From the NCBI GenBank assembly GCA_015654715.1, contig JAATGK010000319.1:1-8123 (forward strand): a stretch of 8,123 nt of DNA. The letters run 5' to 3'. Of the stretch, positions 1 to 6,795 are shown piece after piece. Within the stretch, counting starts at the first letter, position 1. Every line of letters starts with the position of its first letter. Below the pieces are notes generated by a model. That model ran no database searches. It saw only the letters and a list, made by a program, of their open reading frames with translations, and was not told the DNA's origin. This DNA is from Alphaproteobacteria bacterium (lineage in GTDB: Bacteria; Pseudomonadota; Alphaproteobacteria; Micropepsales; Micropepsaceae). The translations under genes were made by a program, and so were the position numbers.

Positions 1-2
1 CC

Positions 3-617
3 GTAGCCGGCTATCATGTGAATTTCGACCATCGCTTGTTGCAGTATAACCCCTGTCCCACGAACCAGCAGCAAAACCCCGGTTGTGGCAACTCCTTCCA
101 CAATGCCGGCAGCGTCACCAGCAACGGTGCGGAACTCGGCGTGCTGTGGCAGCCGCTGCCGTGGCTGGACTGGTACAACTCGGCTTCGTACAACGAAACC
201 ACCTACGATCAGAACCTCAACTGGTGCACGACCACTTGTGTGGTCTATGCCACGGCCGGCAAGCAACAGGTGGATACGCCCAAGCAGATGTATGCCAGCA
301 CGCTGACCGTGAGGCAGGACGGCTTCTGGGCCTCGTTGCAGACCAAGTTGACCGGCCGACGCTATTACACTTACACCAACGACCAAGGCTTCGGCGGCAC
401 TACCACGTTCGACCTCGGTCTCGGTTACGACTTCGGTGCTATCGGCGTGCTGAAGGGCGCGAAGCTGGCACTGAACATCACCAACCTGACCGACCTGCGC
501 TATGCGTCGAACTTTGACAACAGCGTGTTTGCGCCGAACGATCCCACCGGCAGCATCCTGGTATTCCACTCGTCGGCGCCGCGGCAGTTCTTTGCCACGT
601 TCGGCTTTGCGTTGTGA
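3..617 (+). CDS. TonB-dependent receptor, C-terminal part (5' end outside window)
   Basis: This is the C-terminal third or so of an outer-membrane TonB-dependent receptor, the active-transport beta-barrel class energised by TonB-ExbB-ExbD. The frame is open from base 3 with no credible start, so the gene begins before the window. The visible part (about 204 codons) alternates amphipathic strands and polar loops as in late barrel strands. A stretch reading LALNITNLTDLRYAS at about 463-510 is the classic penultimate-strand signature (xNLTDxxY). The protein ends RQFFATFGFAL, so the last residue is Leu instead of the usual terminal Phe, although aromatic residues sit just before it. Four cysteines form two close pairs (codons at 54 and 84; 225 and 237), probably disulfides in surface loops. 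The stop lies 4 bases before the next gene, so the two are probably co-transcribed. The substrate cannot be read from this fragment. Confidence 0.88.
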   Translation, partial: VAGYHVNFDHRLLQYNPCPTNQQQNPGCGNSFHNAGSVTSNGAELGVLWQPLPWLDWYNSASYNETTYDQNLNWCTTTCVVYATAGKQQVDTPKQMYASTLTVRQDGFWASLQTKLTGRRYYTYTNDQGFGGTTTFDLGLGYDFGAIGVLKGAKLALNITNLTDLRYASNFDNSVFAPNDPTGSILVFHSSAPRQFFATFGFAL

Positions 618-621
618 GCGC

Positions 622-2097
622 ATGCGCGCCGCGCTGATCTTGTTGTGTCTGTTATCGGCCTTCCCCGCCTTCGCCGGCGGGGAAGAGCCCATCACCCGGC
701 CGCATCTGGATATGACCGCCGGCGCGCGCAGCGTCTCGCTTCACGGTCAGACCTTCATCAACCAGGGACTGATCGGTGCCGGCCGGTTGCCGGCGGACGC
801 GGTCGATTTTCTCGGCGACACGCTTGGTTCCTTTTCCTCGCTGAAGATCGCGCCTGGCAGCTGGAAGCGCGTTGGTGAGCACTACGAAGGCATCCTCTGG
901 ACGCTGCCGGACCGGGGGCGCAACGATCCCGCGGCCAACCTCTTCTTTGACTATGCCGGACGGCTGGAGCGTTTCCGCGTCCGCTTCGCGCCGGGCGATG
1001 GCCGCTTCGACCTCATTGCCGATGGCGGACTCGAACTGCGCGACTTTCGCGGACGACCGTTTACCGGCGCCGATCCGGGCGCGGGCACGGTGACTGAGCG
1101 CGGCATGGTGCTGCCGGCGCCGGCCAGCGGTCTCGGCCGCGGCAAGGTGTCGATCGACGCCGAGGCGCTGCAGTTCACGCGCGACGGTGGCTTCTACGTC
1201 GGCGATGAATATGCGGCCAACGTGTATTACTTCGACCGGCGCGGTCGTTTGCGCGGCGTGATAACTCCCCCTGCGGCGGTCGTGCCGCGCCGCGCCTCGA
1301 TTGGTTCGCAAGCGGGGCGGCTTGATTTCGGTTCGCTGCAGCCGCCGGCGACCGGTCGGCGCAACAACCAGGGACCGGAAGGCGTGGCGCTGTCGCCTGA
1401 TGGCCGCACGCTGTTTGTGGCCCTGCAGAGCGCGCTGATGCAGGACAGCGCCGCCGGTAATGCCGTTGGTCGTACCAACATACGCGTGCTGGTCTACGAC
1501 GTGAGCCGCACGCCGGCACCGGCGCAGCCCATTGCGCATTACGTGATGCAGCTGCCGGCCTACAACGACGCCGGCAATGGCGGCGCGCCCAATCGCACCG
1601 CCGCGCAGAGCGAGATTCGCGCGCTTGACGACCATCGGTTTCTGATGCTCTCGCGCGATAGCGCCGGTCTCGGCGCGGCGGGCAATGCGCCCATCGTCTA
1701 CAAGAGCATCCTGTTGGTCGACGTCGCGGGCGCCACCAACCTCGCTGGCACCGTATACGAGACCGGCACCGCCTCGCTGTTGCAGGATCCGGCCGGTACG
1801 GCGCTGCGGCCGGGCATCGTTCCGGTCGAGCAGGTCGAACTGGTGAACATGCTCAATCCCGTGCAGCTCGCCCGCTTCGGGCTCAGCGTCGAGGCGTTGT
1901 CCGAGAAATGGGAAGCGCTGGATCTCGTTCCGGTGCTGGAGCCGGATCGTCCCGCCGACTATTTCCTGCTCGTCGGCAACGATAACGACTTCATCGCGCG
2001 CCATTGCCGGATGTCCGGCCAGTCCTGCAACTCGGACTTCGACAATGACAATCGGATACTGGTCTATCGCCTGACCCTGCCGGCGCCGTTGCGGTAA
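622..2097 (+). CDS. Secreted phytase-like protein (esterase-like activity of phytase family)
   Basis: This 491-aa protein matches the family annotated 'esterase-like activity of phytase', a beta-propeller-like fold whose substrate is poorly defined. The ATG at 622 is chosen because it directly begins a signal peptide (hydrophobic residues 3-16, AFA cleavage site near residue 18); the frame is open further upstream but that would put charged sequence before the signal. Visible family-style motifs are a DAEAL segment at about 179-183, GDEY at 194-197, NQGPEG followed by SPDGRTLFVALQS at 249-270, SEIRAL with DDHRFLMLSRD at 330-346, EKWEAL at 428-433 and NDNDF at 453-457. The many acidic and Asn residues could bind metal, which is an inference. 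Two Cys (462, 469) near the C-terminus may form a disulfide, as expected for an exported protein. It starts 4 bases after the TonB receptor stop, without a clear Shine-Dalgarno, so translational coupling is likely. Together they suggest uptake of a phosphorylated or ester compound. Confidence 0.85.
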   Translation: MRAALILLCLLSAFPAFAGGEEPITRPHLDMTAGARSVSLHGQTFINQGLIGAGRLPADAVDFLGDTLGSFSSLKIAPGSWKRVGEHYEGILWTLPDRGRNDPAANLFFDYAGRLERFRVRFAPGDGRFDLIADGGLELRDFRGRPFTGADPGAGTVTERGMVLPAPASGLGRGKVSIDAEALQFTRDGGFYVGDEYAANVYYFDRRGRLRGVITPPAAVVPRRASIGSQAGRLDFGSLQPPATGRRNNQGPEGVALSPDGRTLFVALQSALMQDSAAGNAVGRTNIRVLVYDVSRTPAPAQPIAHYVMQLPAYNDAGNGGAPNRTAAQSEIRALDDHRFLMLSRDSAGLGAAGNAPIVYKSILLVDVAGATNLAGTVYETGTASLLQDPAGTALRPGIVPVEQVELVNMLNPVQLARFGLSVEALSEKWEALDLVPVLEPDRPADYFLLVGNDNDFIARHCRMSGQSCNSDFDNDNRILVYRLTLPAPLR

Positions 2098-2212
2098 GGG
2101 CGCATCTTCGGCGGTCCTGCTCGCTAAGTCCGTCTGGCGGCTGATCCGTCAGCGTACAGTGGATTGGAACGGCAAATCTCAGCGGCTACGGCGCTGCGCT
2201 ACCCGGCGCATA

Positions 2213-2842
2213 TCATTCGGCATTTTCGCTCTTGTACTGCAGAAGTGATCGCTCAAGCAGCGCCACGAACTTGCCGAAGATTTCCTCCACAAGCGTTGCA
2301 TCGTTCACGACAGCTTCGAGGCACAAGCCGCGGATGAAACAACCGATGACGTAGTGCGTGAGGCGAGGGGAGGGGTCGTTTTCCAAGGAACCCCATTTAT
2401 CGGTCTCGTTATTATTCTTCGGCGGAATATAGGCATTGATCCGCTCGTCGAAACGCTGGCGCAAGGCATCGTCCGTACGGGCGGCCACCATGTACTCGAT
2501 GGTTGCCGGGAACGTGCGTCCGTAAGTCTCCCACAGAAGACGGATGCGGTTCGCCAGTTCATCTTTATCGGCAGCAAGCTTTGTCATTTTGCGCTGTGTC
2601 GTGCGAATCCGGTTGCTGATCAGATAAGCGGCCGCCTCTGCGACAAGATCCGTCTTGCTGGAGAAATGGTGCGCCAATGCACCGCGTGAAACGCCTGCAC
2701 GATCAACGACGTCTTGGGTCGACGTCGCCGCATACCCTCGCTCGGCGAGGCATTGGATGGTGGCATCGAGCAATCGCCGCTTCATTTCGGCACTGCGTTC
2801 GTTTTGCGTTCGATGCTTGTTGGCGGGGCGTTTCGCGACCAT
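2213..2842 (-). CDS. TetR/AcrR-family transcriptional regulator
   Basis: A 209-aa one-component repressor of the TetR family: an N-terminal helix-turn-helix that binds a palindromic operator, and a variable C-terminal ligand-binding and dimer domain. Residues 20-66 have the family pattern: a first helix ending CLAERGYAAT, then STQDVVDRAGVSRGALAHHF as the HTH (about 41-60), then SSKTDLV. The C-terminal part (about 70-209) is helical and shows no assignable ligand. The start at 2842 is chosen because a GGA-type ribosome-binding sequence lies 5 bases upstream (2848-2853, minus strand). An upstream ATG at 2887 would add 15 polar residues but has no visible ribosome-binding site. The gene is divergent from the receptor at 3162, and a perfect palindrome lies between them, so it most likely represses itself and the receptor/transport genes until a ligand appears. 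Its base composition is less G+C-rich than the genes to its left. Confidence 0.9.
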   Translation of the reverse strand: MVAKRPANKHRTQNERSAEMKRRLLDATIQCLAERGYAATSTQDVVDRAGVSRGALAHHFSSKTDLVAEAAAYLISNRIRTTQRKMTKLAADKDELANRIRLLWETYGRTFPATIEYMVAARTDDALRQRFDERINAYIPPKNNNETDKWGSLENDPSPRLTHYVIGCFIRGLCLEAVVNDATLVEEIFGKFVALLERSLLQYKSENAE

Positions 2843-2919
2843 CGACGTTCCACAGGTTGGGGCATTTTCTCTGCGTTGTGCCGCCATTTGTCAAAACGGC
2901 GGCTTTATAGGCGATAAAC

Positions 2920-2937
2920 ATACAGGCCAGCCTGTAT
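2920..2937. promoter_or_regulatory. Perfect palindrome, probable TetR-family operator
   Basis: The sequence ATACAGGCCAGCCTGTAT has exact 8-base arms (ATACAGGC / GCCTGTAT) around a 2-base centre, the size and symmetry of a TetR-family operator. It lies upstream of the tetR-type gene, in the shared region between it and the divergent receptor. On the minus strand a TATAAA (2904-2909) could be the regulator's -10 box, which puts the palindrome over its -35 region. On the plus strand TTGTCA (2888-2893) with GATAAA (2913-2918, spacing 19) would place the palindrome at the transcription start. Both promoter readings are weak. The palindrome is directly seen; its binding partner is inferred from position. 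Confidence 0.65.
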
Positions 2938-3011
2938 CAATTATATCACGAAAATAAGGATTTTCGCGCTCGCCATGGTTGCGCTGTTGGGATCACTTCA
3001 AAAAATATAAG

Positions 3012-3047
3012 TAATTCAACTGAAACAGTATACTATCGATTGAATTA
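3012..3047. repeat. Inverted repeat in the A+T-rich divergent intergenic region
   Basis: Exact 8-base arms TAATTCAA (3012-3019) and TTGAATTA (3040-3047) flank a 20-base spacer, and the spacer contains the self-complementary octamer AGTATACT (3027-3034). A -10-like TATAAC lies at 3048-3053, so a protein bound here could influence receptor transcription. The region is very A+T-rich (13 G/C of 60 in 3001-3060), so chance pairing is quite possible. It does not resemble the 2920-2937 palindrome, so a different regulator would be needed. Confidence 0.3.
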
Positions 3048-3114
3048 TATAACAAACACAGCATGATAAAATAATATTTCTGTTGCAGAGCAGCTCGATT
3101 CTGGAAAAATAAAC

Positions 3115-3165
3115 ATGACGGAACGGCATGATGTTATTTTATACGCAGCGGAGATGTATAAATGA
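3115..3165 (+). CDS. Possible 16-codon leader ORF overlapping the receptor start
   Basis: An ATG at 3115 opens a short frame encoding MTERHDVILYAAEMYK, whose TGA (3163-3165) overlaps the ATG of the TonB receptor as ATGA. This 4-base overlap is the usual geometry of translational coupling. A GGA at 3103-3105 is a weak candidate ribosome-binding site, 9 bases before the ATG. The receptor's own GGAG (3150-3153) lies inside this short frame. If it is translated, ribosomes terminating here could reinitiate on the receptor gene. The peptide resembles no attenuator known to me (no run of one amino acid). It may be a chance ORF. Confidence 0.25.
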   Translation: MTERHDVILYAAEMYK

Positions 3166-5369
3166 AACGCATATTACTCGCGACGACAGCCATTCTCGCG
3201 GGCTTGGCCACAGTCTTTCCCGCGCACGCCCAGACCAACAGTGATGGGACAAAGGCTTCGTCGGCAGCGACCGCGGGGGCTGGCAAGGAGACGGAAACCA
3301 TCTACGTCACGGCGACCAAGCGTGGCGCGGTGGACGCTCAAGCAACGGCCATTAGCTTGACGGCATTCGACGCGCGGAAGATCGATCAGCTCAATGCCTT
3401 TAGTACCGACGACGTGATTGCACAGGTGCCGAGCACGAATTTTATCGATAACGGCGGGCCCGGGCGTGGCTACGAGGTTGCTTCCATTCGCGGCTTGTCG
3501 CCGGTTGCCGACAACACCGTCGGCGTGGTCGCCCAGTACCTCGACGGCGCTCCGCATTACGTTCCGAATTATAACCTCTACGATATTGGCGAAGTTGCCG
3601 TCCTGCGCGGTCCGCAAGGAACGTTGTGGGGGGCGCAATCGATCGGCGGCCTGATTTCCTATCGCTCAAACCGACCGGATCTGGACAAGTTCAGCGCCCA
3701 AATTCTCGAGGATAGCTATCTGACGTCCAACAGTTCAGGGCTGAGCGACCGCACCCAGGGCGTCGTCAACGTTCCCATCATCTCCAACCAGTTGGCCGTG
3801 CGTGCCGCCGGTTACTATCTCGACGAGCGGGGCTATATCGACAACGTCACGACCGGCGCCAGCGACGTGAACAAGGTGCATGAAGGGGCGTGGCGGGTTT
3901 CGGCGCTGTACCAGCCGACCGACAATCTCACCTTCACCGTCATCTACCACGGCAACCATTTGCGGACGGGCGCTTCATCGTATTTCGATATCGACCTGAA
4001 CGGCTGGAAAACATCCGCACCGTATTCGGATTGGCCTGCGAAAGAGGATTCAAGCCTCATCAATTTTCTGGTCGATGCCAATCTCGGCTGGGCGACGCTC
4101 AGCTATTCGGGCTCCGTCTTCAACATGACGGACAATTACTACCAATATAATCTCAACGATCTCGATATGTTTCCTGTGTCCCGGGATTCCGTCAGCGACA
4201 AGGAAAGTGCTACGACCCACGAATTGCGGCTCGCCTCAACCCCGGGCGGCAAGCTGAATTGGGTGCTTGGCGCCTATTACGACAACTATTTCCAGAATCA
4301 GCTCGAAACGGACGCGGAAGTGGCCGACCCAACTCTTCCGGGCAGTCCGGTACTCGGCGACGGTTATGTCGCGTCGGCGATCGGTGGACCGCAACGCACC
4401 GTCCAGAAGGCGGTGTTCGGGGAAGCCAGCTACGACTTCACGGATCAGTGGCAGGTTTCGCTCGGCGGCCGTTATTTCTGGTGGTCCGTCAACAATCATC
4501 AGCAGACGACGTATTTCGGCAGCAACTATAATCAGACCGTGGGACACGTCGGCGGCGATGATTTTCTCTATAAGGCACAGATTTCCTATAAGCCGGTCGA
4601 AAACATTACGATCTATGCACTGCGCTCGCAGGGCTTCCGTCCCGGCGGCTTCAATCCGTTCGTTGGCCCGGCCCTCGGAATTCCGGAGAGCTTCCTGCTG
4701 TTCAAGCCTGATACGCTGACCAACTACGAAATCGGCGCCAAGACGTCGTGGTTCGACGGCAAGCTGCTGGCGAACGGCGCCTTCTATTACGACCTGTGGC
4801 ACAATATTCAGACGGTCGTTTATAACGAGTCGGGGTCGTTCGCGTTCACGACCAACGGTCCGCAGTTGACAGCCAAAGGCTTCGAACTCGAACTGCAGAG
4901 CCAGGATCTGATCTATCCCGGCGTTTATGCGGCGGCCAGCTATTCCTACACGACCAACCGGTTCGACGAAGGGGCATCCATCTTCCCTGGCGTGCCGGAG
5001 CTGATCCACGAGGGCGACAGTCTGCGCCGCACCCCCCGTGATACCTGGTCGCTTGACCTTGGATATAATTTTGCGCTGACCGACGACGTCAATGCTTTCG
5101 TACGGACGAATTACTGGCACAAGGCGCCGACGTCCACCAAAGGCTTCAACGGCAACGACGGCGACATTGCCGTGCCCGGGCAGGATGTCTTCAACGCCCA
5201 GCTCGGCGCCGCTTGGTCGCAGTGGCAGGCCCGTCTTTATGTCAAGAACCTCACCGGCACGCGGCCGTTGCAGCAGATATTCCCCAACGCTTCCAACGAC
5301 GAGCAGCCCGCGATTGCGTCGTCCATCCGCCCCAGAACGATCGGTCTTGAGTTGTCCCGTTCGTTTTGA
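3162..5369 (+). CDS. TonB-dependent outer-membrane receptor
   Basis: A complete 735-aa TonB-dependent receptor: a 22-strand barrel with an N-terminal plug that imports a scarce or bulky ligand into the periplasm using TonB energy. Residues 1-23 are a signal peptide (MKR, hydrophobic core, cleavage after AHA). A TonB-box-like ETIYVTA lies at about 45-51. The plug domain follows (about 55-170) with VASIRGLSP, VAQYLDGAPHY and DIGEVAVLRGPQGTLWGAQSIGG, the most conserved receptor signatures. The barrel runs to the end, with QGFRPGGFNPF at about 490-500 and a late VKNLTGTRPLQ strand. The terminal residue is Phe (LELSRSF), the normal outer-membrane assembly signal. The ATG at 3162 has GGAG (3150-3153) at 8 bases. 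There is no extra N-terminal signalling domain, so sigma/anti-sigma control is unlikely; the divergent TetR gene is the probable controller. The ligand is unknown. The adjacent GPH symporter favours a glycoside, sugar or small aromatic-type organic compound over an iron chelate, which is inference. Confidence 0.95.
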   Translation: MKRILLATTAILAGLATVFPAHAQTNSDGTKASSAATAGAGKETETIYVTATKRGAVDAQATAISLTAFDARKIDQLNAFSTDDVIAQVPSTNFIDNGGPGRGYEVASIRGLSPVADNTVGVVAQYLDGAPHYVPNYNLYDIGEVAVLRGPQGTLWGAQSIGGLISYRSNRPDLDKFSAQILEDSYLTSNSSGLSDRTQGVVNVPIISNQLAVRAAGYYLDERGYIDNVTTGASDVNKVHEGAWRVSALYQPTDNLTFTVIYHGNHLRTGASSYFDIDLNGWKTSAPYSDWPAKEDSSLINFLVDANLGWATLSYSGSVFNMTDNYYQYNLNDLDMFPVSRDSVSDKESATTHELRLASTPGGKLNWVLGAYYDNYFQNQLETDAEVADPTLPGSPVLGDGYVASAIGGPQRTVQKAVFGEASYDFTDQWQVSLGGRYFWWSVNNHQQTTYFGSNYNQTVGHVGGDDFLYKAQISYKPVENITIYALRSQGFRPGGFNPFVGPALGIPESFLLFKPDTLTNYEIGAKTSWFDGKLLANGAFYYDLWHNIQTVVYNESGSFAFTTNGPQLTAKGFELELQSQDLIYPGVYAAASYSYTTNRFDEGASIFPGVPELIHEGDSLRRTPRDTWSLDLGYNFALTDDVNAFVRTNYWHKAPTSTKGFNGNDGDIAVPGQDVFNAQLGAAWSQWQARLYVKNLTGTRPLQQIFPNASNDEQPAIASSIRPRTIGLELSRSF

Positions 5370-5379
5370 TTTTTCATGA

Positions 5380-5404
5380 AGCCGTCCGGTCCGGCCGGAC
5401 GGCT
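5380..5404 (+). terminator. Strong GC hairpin after the receptor gene (terminator or attenuator)
   Basis: Exact 10-base arms AGCCGTCCGG (5380-5389) and CCGGACGGCT (5395-5404) enclose a 5-base TCCGG loop, starting 10 bases after the receptor stop. The tract that follows (CTCTCTTA) is pyrimidine-rich but not a clean U run, so termination is probably partial. The hairpin sits between the receptor and the transporter start. It would either shield the receptor mRNA 3' end or reduce read-through, giving more receptor than downstream enzymes. Confidence 0.6.
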
Positions 5405-5424
5405 CTCTCTTACCCGCATTTCTC

Positions 5425-5428
5425 GAGG
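5425..5428 (+). promoter_or_regulatory. Ribosome-binding site supporting a TTG start
   Basis: GAGG at 5425-5428 lies 8 bases before the TTG at 5437. The first in-frame ATG comes only at codon 22, inside the first membrane helix, so this site decides the TTG start of the symporter gene. Confidence 0.55.
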
Positions 5429-5436
5429 TATCCTGT

Positions 5437-6789
5437 TTGACGGCGGTCGGTCACCTGTCACTAACAAAGCGCCTGGCTTATACGGCATTGATCGTGCCGA
5501 TGAGTCTGCTGCACTCGCCGGCATTGTCGATCCTGCCGGCCCTTTATGCCAAGCACACGGCCATCGGCGTCGCCACCGTGGGCTTGGTGCTGACGCTGAC
5601 CCGGCTGTTCGACGTCGTGATCGATCCGGTCATCGGTTACGTCACGGACAACACAAGGACGCCGTGGGGGCGGCGAAAGCCGTGGATTGTGTTGGGCGCG
5701 ATCCTCTCCACGGTCGCGGTCTATTTCTGGTTCCGGCCCGCACCGGACACTGATGTCTGGTATTTTCTGTTCGCATCGCTGGCCGTCTATCTCGGCTGGA
5801 CGCTGGTTGAGATCCCGCATGCCGCCTGGTTCAGCGAGTTGACGCAGGATTATGACGAGCGCTCACGCATCGCGGGCTGGCGCACCGCCGCCACGTACGT
5901 TGGAATGTTGATCTTTCTCATGTTGCCTCTGCTGCCGATTTTCCCGACCACGGAAATGACGCCGCAAGTGACGGCCTTTGCATCATGGCTGGTGATGGCG
6001 GCGATCCCGGTGACCGCGTTGATTGCTGTTTTATTTGTTCCACAAGAGCGCGATGCCGGTCCGTCGCGCGTCAGTCTCAGAGTGGCCATCGGGTCCATGG
6101 CCAGGAATGGGCCGCTACAGATCTTGACGGCCGTTTTCGGTCTTGCCTTTTTGGCCAGCGGCATGTGTGGTGCGCTTTATTTCTTCTATATCGACGCCTA
6201 CCTGCACATCCTGGACAAACTCGCCTATGTCGGGCTTGCGACCACCGTCGTTGGGCTGGCGACGACCTTCCTGTGGCCGGCGATCATCGCCAAGCTCGGC
6301 AAGCACGGCGCATTGGCGCTGACGACCTTTTCCACCGCCGCCACTTTGGGGGCGATGGCGCTGATCCGGCCGGGGCCATACGCTTTTGAATGGCTGATGA
6401 CCGTCTTCACGCTTTCATCGGTTTTGGCGACTGGTTCGATGATCGCGCTCAATACGCTGATGGCCGATGCGGTCGACTATGACGAGTGGAAGACCGGCAC
6501 CAACAAGGCCGGAAATTTCTTTGCGGTGTCGACGATCTACCAGAAAGTCGGGATGGCGCTTGGTGGCGGCGCCGCCTTCATCACGGTCGGCCTGTTCGGG
6601 TTCAATCCCAACGGTCATAATGGTCCGCTGGCCCTCACAGGGTTCTTCGTGACCTTCCTGGCCGTGCCGGCGGTACTGAATCTGGCAGCATCTTTCATCG
6701 CCCTGCGATATCCCATCACCAGGCGCCGCCAGCTGGCGATCCGGCGACGCCTCGATCAACGGCACAAAGCCGCTCCATCACAGGTCTAG
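5437..6789 (+). CDS. MFS transporter, GPH (glycoside-pentoside-hexuronide:cation symporter) family
   Basis: A 450-aa inner-membrane symporter with about 12 hydrophobic segments, the usual length for the GPH family, whose members (MelB, XylP, UidB types) import sugars, glycosides and glucuronides with H+ or Na+. Diagnostic motifs are present. After helix 2 there is R56-LFD-VVIDP-VIGYVTD-N-R74-TPWGRRKPW (56-83), with the conserved Asp59, Asp63 and Asp71. Helix 4 and the following loop carry P127-HAAW-SELT-DYDERSR (127-144). In the second half ADAVDYDEWKTG (343-354) matches the conserved loop before helix 11. The C-terminal tail (about 427-450) is basic and cytoplasmic. Its start is TTG at 5437, with GAGG 8 bases upstream. 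It follows the receptor hairpin and lies 6 bases before the GST-like gene, so those two share a transcript. It likely moves the receptor's ligand, or a product of it, into the cytoplasm. In sphingomonad-type genomes GPH members near TonB receptors may carry non-sugar organic compounds, so the substrate is not certain. Confidence 0.88.
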   Translation: MTAVGHLSLTKRLAYTALIVPMSLLHSPALSILPALYAKHTAIGVATVGLVLTLTRLFDVVIDPVIGYVTDNTRTPWGRRKPWIVLGAILSTVAVYFWFRPAPDTDVWYFLFASLAVYLGWTLVEIPHAAWFSELTQDYDERSRIAGWRTAATYVGMLIFLMLPLLPIFPTTEMTPQVTAFASWLVMAAIPVTALIAVLFVPQERDAGPSRVSLRVAIGSMARNGPLQILTAVFGLAFLASGMCGALYFFYIDAYLHILDKLAYVGLATTVVGLATTFLWPAIIAKLGKHGALALTTFSTAATLGAMALIRPGPYAFEWLMTVFTLSSVLATGSMIALNTLMADAVDYDEWKTGTNKAGNFFAVSTIYQKVGMALGGGAAFITVGLFGFNPNGHNGPLALTGFFVTFLAVPAVLNLAASFIALRYPITRRRQLAIRRRLDQRHKAAPSQV

Positions 6790-6795
6790 CGCACC

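Noticed and set aside
502..621. N-terminal extension of the phytase-like protein to an ATG at 502
   Set aside because: It would overlap the end of the receptor gene by over 100 bases and bury the clear signal peptide beginning at 622 behind an Arg-rich stretch.
652..2004. A 450-codon open frame on the minus strand opposite the phytase-like gene
   Set aside because: It is rich in Arg, Ala and His with no domain pattern, and lies fully antisense to a gene with a signal peptide and family motifs. Long antisense frames are expected in such G+C-rich DNA.
2098..2212. Terminator in the convergent gap after the phytase-like gene
   Set aside because: Only short imperfect pairing is visible (CAGCG/CGCTG around GCTACGG) and there is no T tract on either strand. 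Nothing else is evident in this stretch.
2843..2887. Upstream ATG at 2887 as the TetR-type regulator start
   Set aside because: No ribosome-binding sequence precedes it, and it would leave only about 10 bases of leader after the candidate -10 at 2904-2909. The start at 2842 has a GGA site. It remains a possible alternative.
4236..5120. A 294-codon open frame on the minus strand inside the second receptor
   Set aside because: It is antisense to the conserved barrel coding sequence, shows no recognisable domain, and its composition is that of a mirror frame.
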